7,410 nt of DNA from assembly GCA_937982605.1 (NCBI GenBank), contig CALJLC010000247.1, positions 1 to 7,410 on the forward strand, read 5' to 3'. Position 1 is the stretch's first letter; the number at the start of each line of letters is the position of its first letter. The notes below the pieces were generated by a model that worked only from the letters and a program-made list of their open reading frames with translations, made no database searches and was not told the DNA's origin. Source of the DNA: an uncultured Gemmatimonadales bacterium. Lineage in GTDB: Bacteria; Gemmatimonadota; Gemmatimonadetes; Longimicrobiales; Gaopeijiaceae. Position numbers and translations under genes: made by a program. Below, one piece after another: positions 6,190 through 7,410 of this stretch.

Positions 6190-7410
6190 ATGCCGGTCCC
6201 GAATCGCGCCGCGCTCCTCTGCGCCCTGCTTCTCGGCTCGCTTCCCGCGGCCGCCGCGGCGCAGCTTCCCGAGCTCCCCACGCTCGAGGGCCTGGGCCTG
6301 GAGTACGTCTCGCGCTCCGGCTTCTTCCAGCTCCTCCTCTCGGGCCGGCTCGACATCGAGGGTCACCACGTCACCAACGAGTGGGATACGCCGACGGACG
6401 GCCTCACCGGCTGCGACGCGTGCCACGCGCGCATCGGGCGGGAGATGCAGGACGGCAACGGTCTCAAGGAGACCCACCGGCTGCGCGTCTTCGCCGACCT
6501 CTTCCTCGGCGACCACCTCTACTCGGTCGTCGAGCTCCGCGCCGACCGGGGACGGGAGACGTACGACACGAAGACTCGTGGTCGGGTCGAGCAGGCCTTC
6601 GTCCGCGCGGTCACCGGCTCGGGCACCGAAGGCGTCCAGGTGGGGCGCTTCGCGAGCCCGTTCGGATCGTACGCGCCTCGTCACCTCACCGACGTCGACC
6701 CCTTCCTCACCGCCCCGCTGCCGTACGACTACCGGACGGTCATGAACCGGTGGCGGATCCCCGCGGGGACGGGCGGCTTCCAGGGGTGGAAGGACACGCC
6801 GGGGGACCTCGACCTGCCGGGCGCGCCCCCCGTCTGGGAGACGCCGTACCAGTGGGGCGCCATGGCCTTCGGCAGGCTGGGTCCCCTCGACCTGCGGGGC
6901 GCGCTGATGAACAGCGCCCCCTCGAGTCATCCGAACGCCTGGGCGCTCGGCTTCGAGACGGTCTCGTGGATCGTCGGCGTGCGATGGGACCTCTCCGCCT
7001 CGCTCGCGGTCGGCGCCTCGTACGACCGGGGGCCGTGGATGTGGTCCGCGCTGGGCCCGGGCGTCACCGTGTCCCCGCCGCCGGTCGTGGCGCGTCCGGC
7101 CGACTGGCGGGACTTCGATCAGGAGCTGATCTCGGCCGACGTCGCCTTCGCACGGGGTCCGGTGATGATCCGCGCCGAGGTGATCCGGGATCGGTGGGAG
7201 GTGCCCAACGTCGTGGGCACGCCGACCGAGATGGCGTACACGGTCGAGGCGCAGACCGATCTCGCCGCGGGGCTCTACGTGGCGGCGCGCGGAGGCTTCA
7301 TCGACTTCCGACCGCTCGCCGGCGAAGAGTGGGACTACGACGTGTACCGGATCGAGGGCGCGGCCGGATACCGGCTCTCCCGGAACACGGGCCTCGTGCT
7401 GTCCGGGTAC
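6190..7410 (+). CDS. Secreted outer-membrane porin-like protein with a CXXCH motif (3' end outside window)
   Basis: An open frame of 407 codons runs from ATG 6190 to the window end without a stop. Residues 1-24 look like a Sec signal peptide: Arg6, a hydrophobic core ALLCALLLGSLP, then an Ala-rich cleavage site before Gln25 (AAAAA|Q). The mature part has alternating polar/hydrophobic stretches with aromatic girdles (for example FFQLLLSGRLDIEG 45-58, LYSVVELRADRG 110-121, VQVGRFASPFGSY, AWALGFETVSWIVGVRWDL), as in outer-membrane beta-barrels. An early segment holds GCDACHA with Cys75, Cys78 and His79 (6412-6426), a single c-type haem-binding pattern; a disulfide CXXC is the alternative. I do not recognise the exact family. 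The start is uncertain: GTG at 6151 is in frame and would add an Arg-rich 13-residue N-region, and neither start has a good Shine-Dalgarno. The 106-bp gap to the divergent LysR gene would carry its promoter, but I saw no convincing one. Confidence 0.72.
   Translation, partial: MPVPNRAALLCALLLGSLPAAAAAQLPELPTLEGLGLEYVSRSGFFQLLLSGRLDIEGHHVTNEWDTPTDGLTGCDACHARIGREMQDGNGLKETHRLRVFADLFLGDHLYSVVELRADRGRETYDTKTRGRVEQAFVRAVTGSGTEGVQVGRFASPFGSYAPRHLTDVDPFLTAPLPYDYRTVMNRWRIPAGTGGFQGWKDTPGDLDLPGAPPVWETPYQWGAMAFGRLGPLDLRGALMNSAPSSHPNAWALGFETVSWIVGVRWDLSASLAVGASYDRGPWMWSALGPGVTVSPPPVVARPADWRDFDQELISADVAFARGPVMIRAEVIRDRWEVPNVVGTPTEMAYTVEAQTDLAAGLYVAARGGFIDFRPLAGEEWDYDVYRIEGAAGYRLSRNTGLVLSGY

Noticed and set aside
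6084..6356. N-terminal extension of the LysR gene up to an ATG at 6356
   Set aside because: The extra residues are Arg/Ser-rich and overlap the divergent gene; ATG 6083 has a Shine-Dalgarno and begins exactly at the LysR HTH domain.
6169..6930. Minus-strand open frame of 253 codons
   Set aside because: It is the shadow of the porin-like gene; the product is low-complexity charged sequence, while the plus strand has a signal peptide and barrel-like strands.

Overview
The window is very GC-rich DNA with strong G/C preference at third codon positions and almost no non-coding space. It holds six protein genes, two of them cut by the window edges. The last gene is a secreted, beta-barrel-like protein, which points to a Gram-negative, diderm bacterium. 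The style (GC-rich, ECF sigma/anti-sigma pair, domain-fused permease) would fit a soil or sediment lineage such as Methylomirabilota/Rokubacteria, Binatota, Myxococcota or Gemmatimonadota. I cannot place it more precisely from sequence alone.

Layout. 1-440 (+): the 3' end of an ECF sigma factor, with its stop overlapping (ATGA) the start of a small soluble zinc-binding anti-sigma factor. 454-2628 (-): a 724-residue APC-type permease fused to a PTS EIIA-like domain and a TrkA-C/RCK-C domain. 2618-2674: an AT-rich island with three consecutive dyads; two of them have T-N11-A geometry and centres 20 bp apart. 2669-4249 (-): a GNAT acetyltransferase fused to a nitrilase-superfamily domain whose nucleophile Cys reads as Ser and whose Lys reads as Arg. 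4285-5127 (+): an Amidohydro_2 metal hydrolase, divergent from the fusion gene with only 35 bp between start codons. 5181-6083 (-): a LysR regulator closely resembling NhaR. 6190-7410 (+): a secreted porin-like protein with a CXXCH motif, open at the window end and therefore easily missed by ORF callers.

How the genes may work together (inference): the permease, the GNAT-nitrilase fusion and the amidohydrolase look like a small module for taking up and processing a nitrogen-containing or carboxylated compound. The permease carries its own regulatory tail, and the AT-rich dyads ahead of it look like an operator, possibly for a LysR-type protein such as the one encoded nearby. The sigma/anti-sigma pair and the porin-like gene are neighbours without a demonstrated link to this module. 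No RNA genes, CRISPR arrays, insertion sequences or long repeats were seen.
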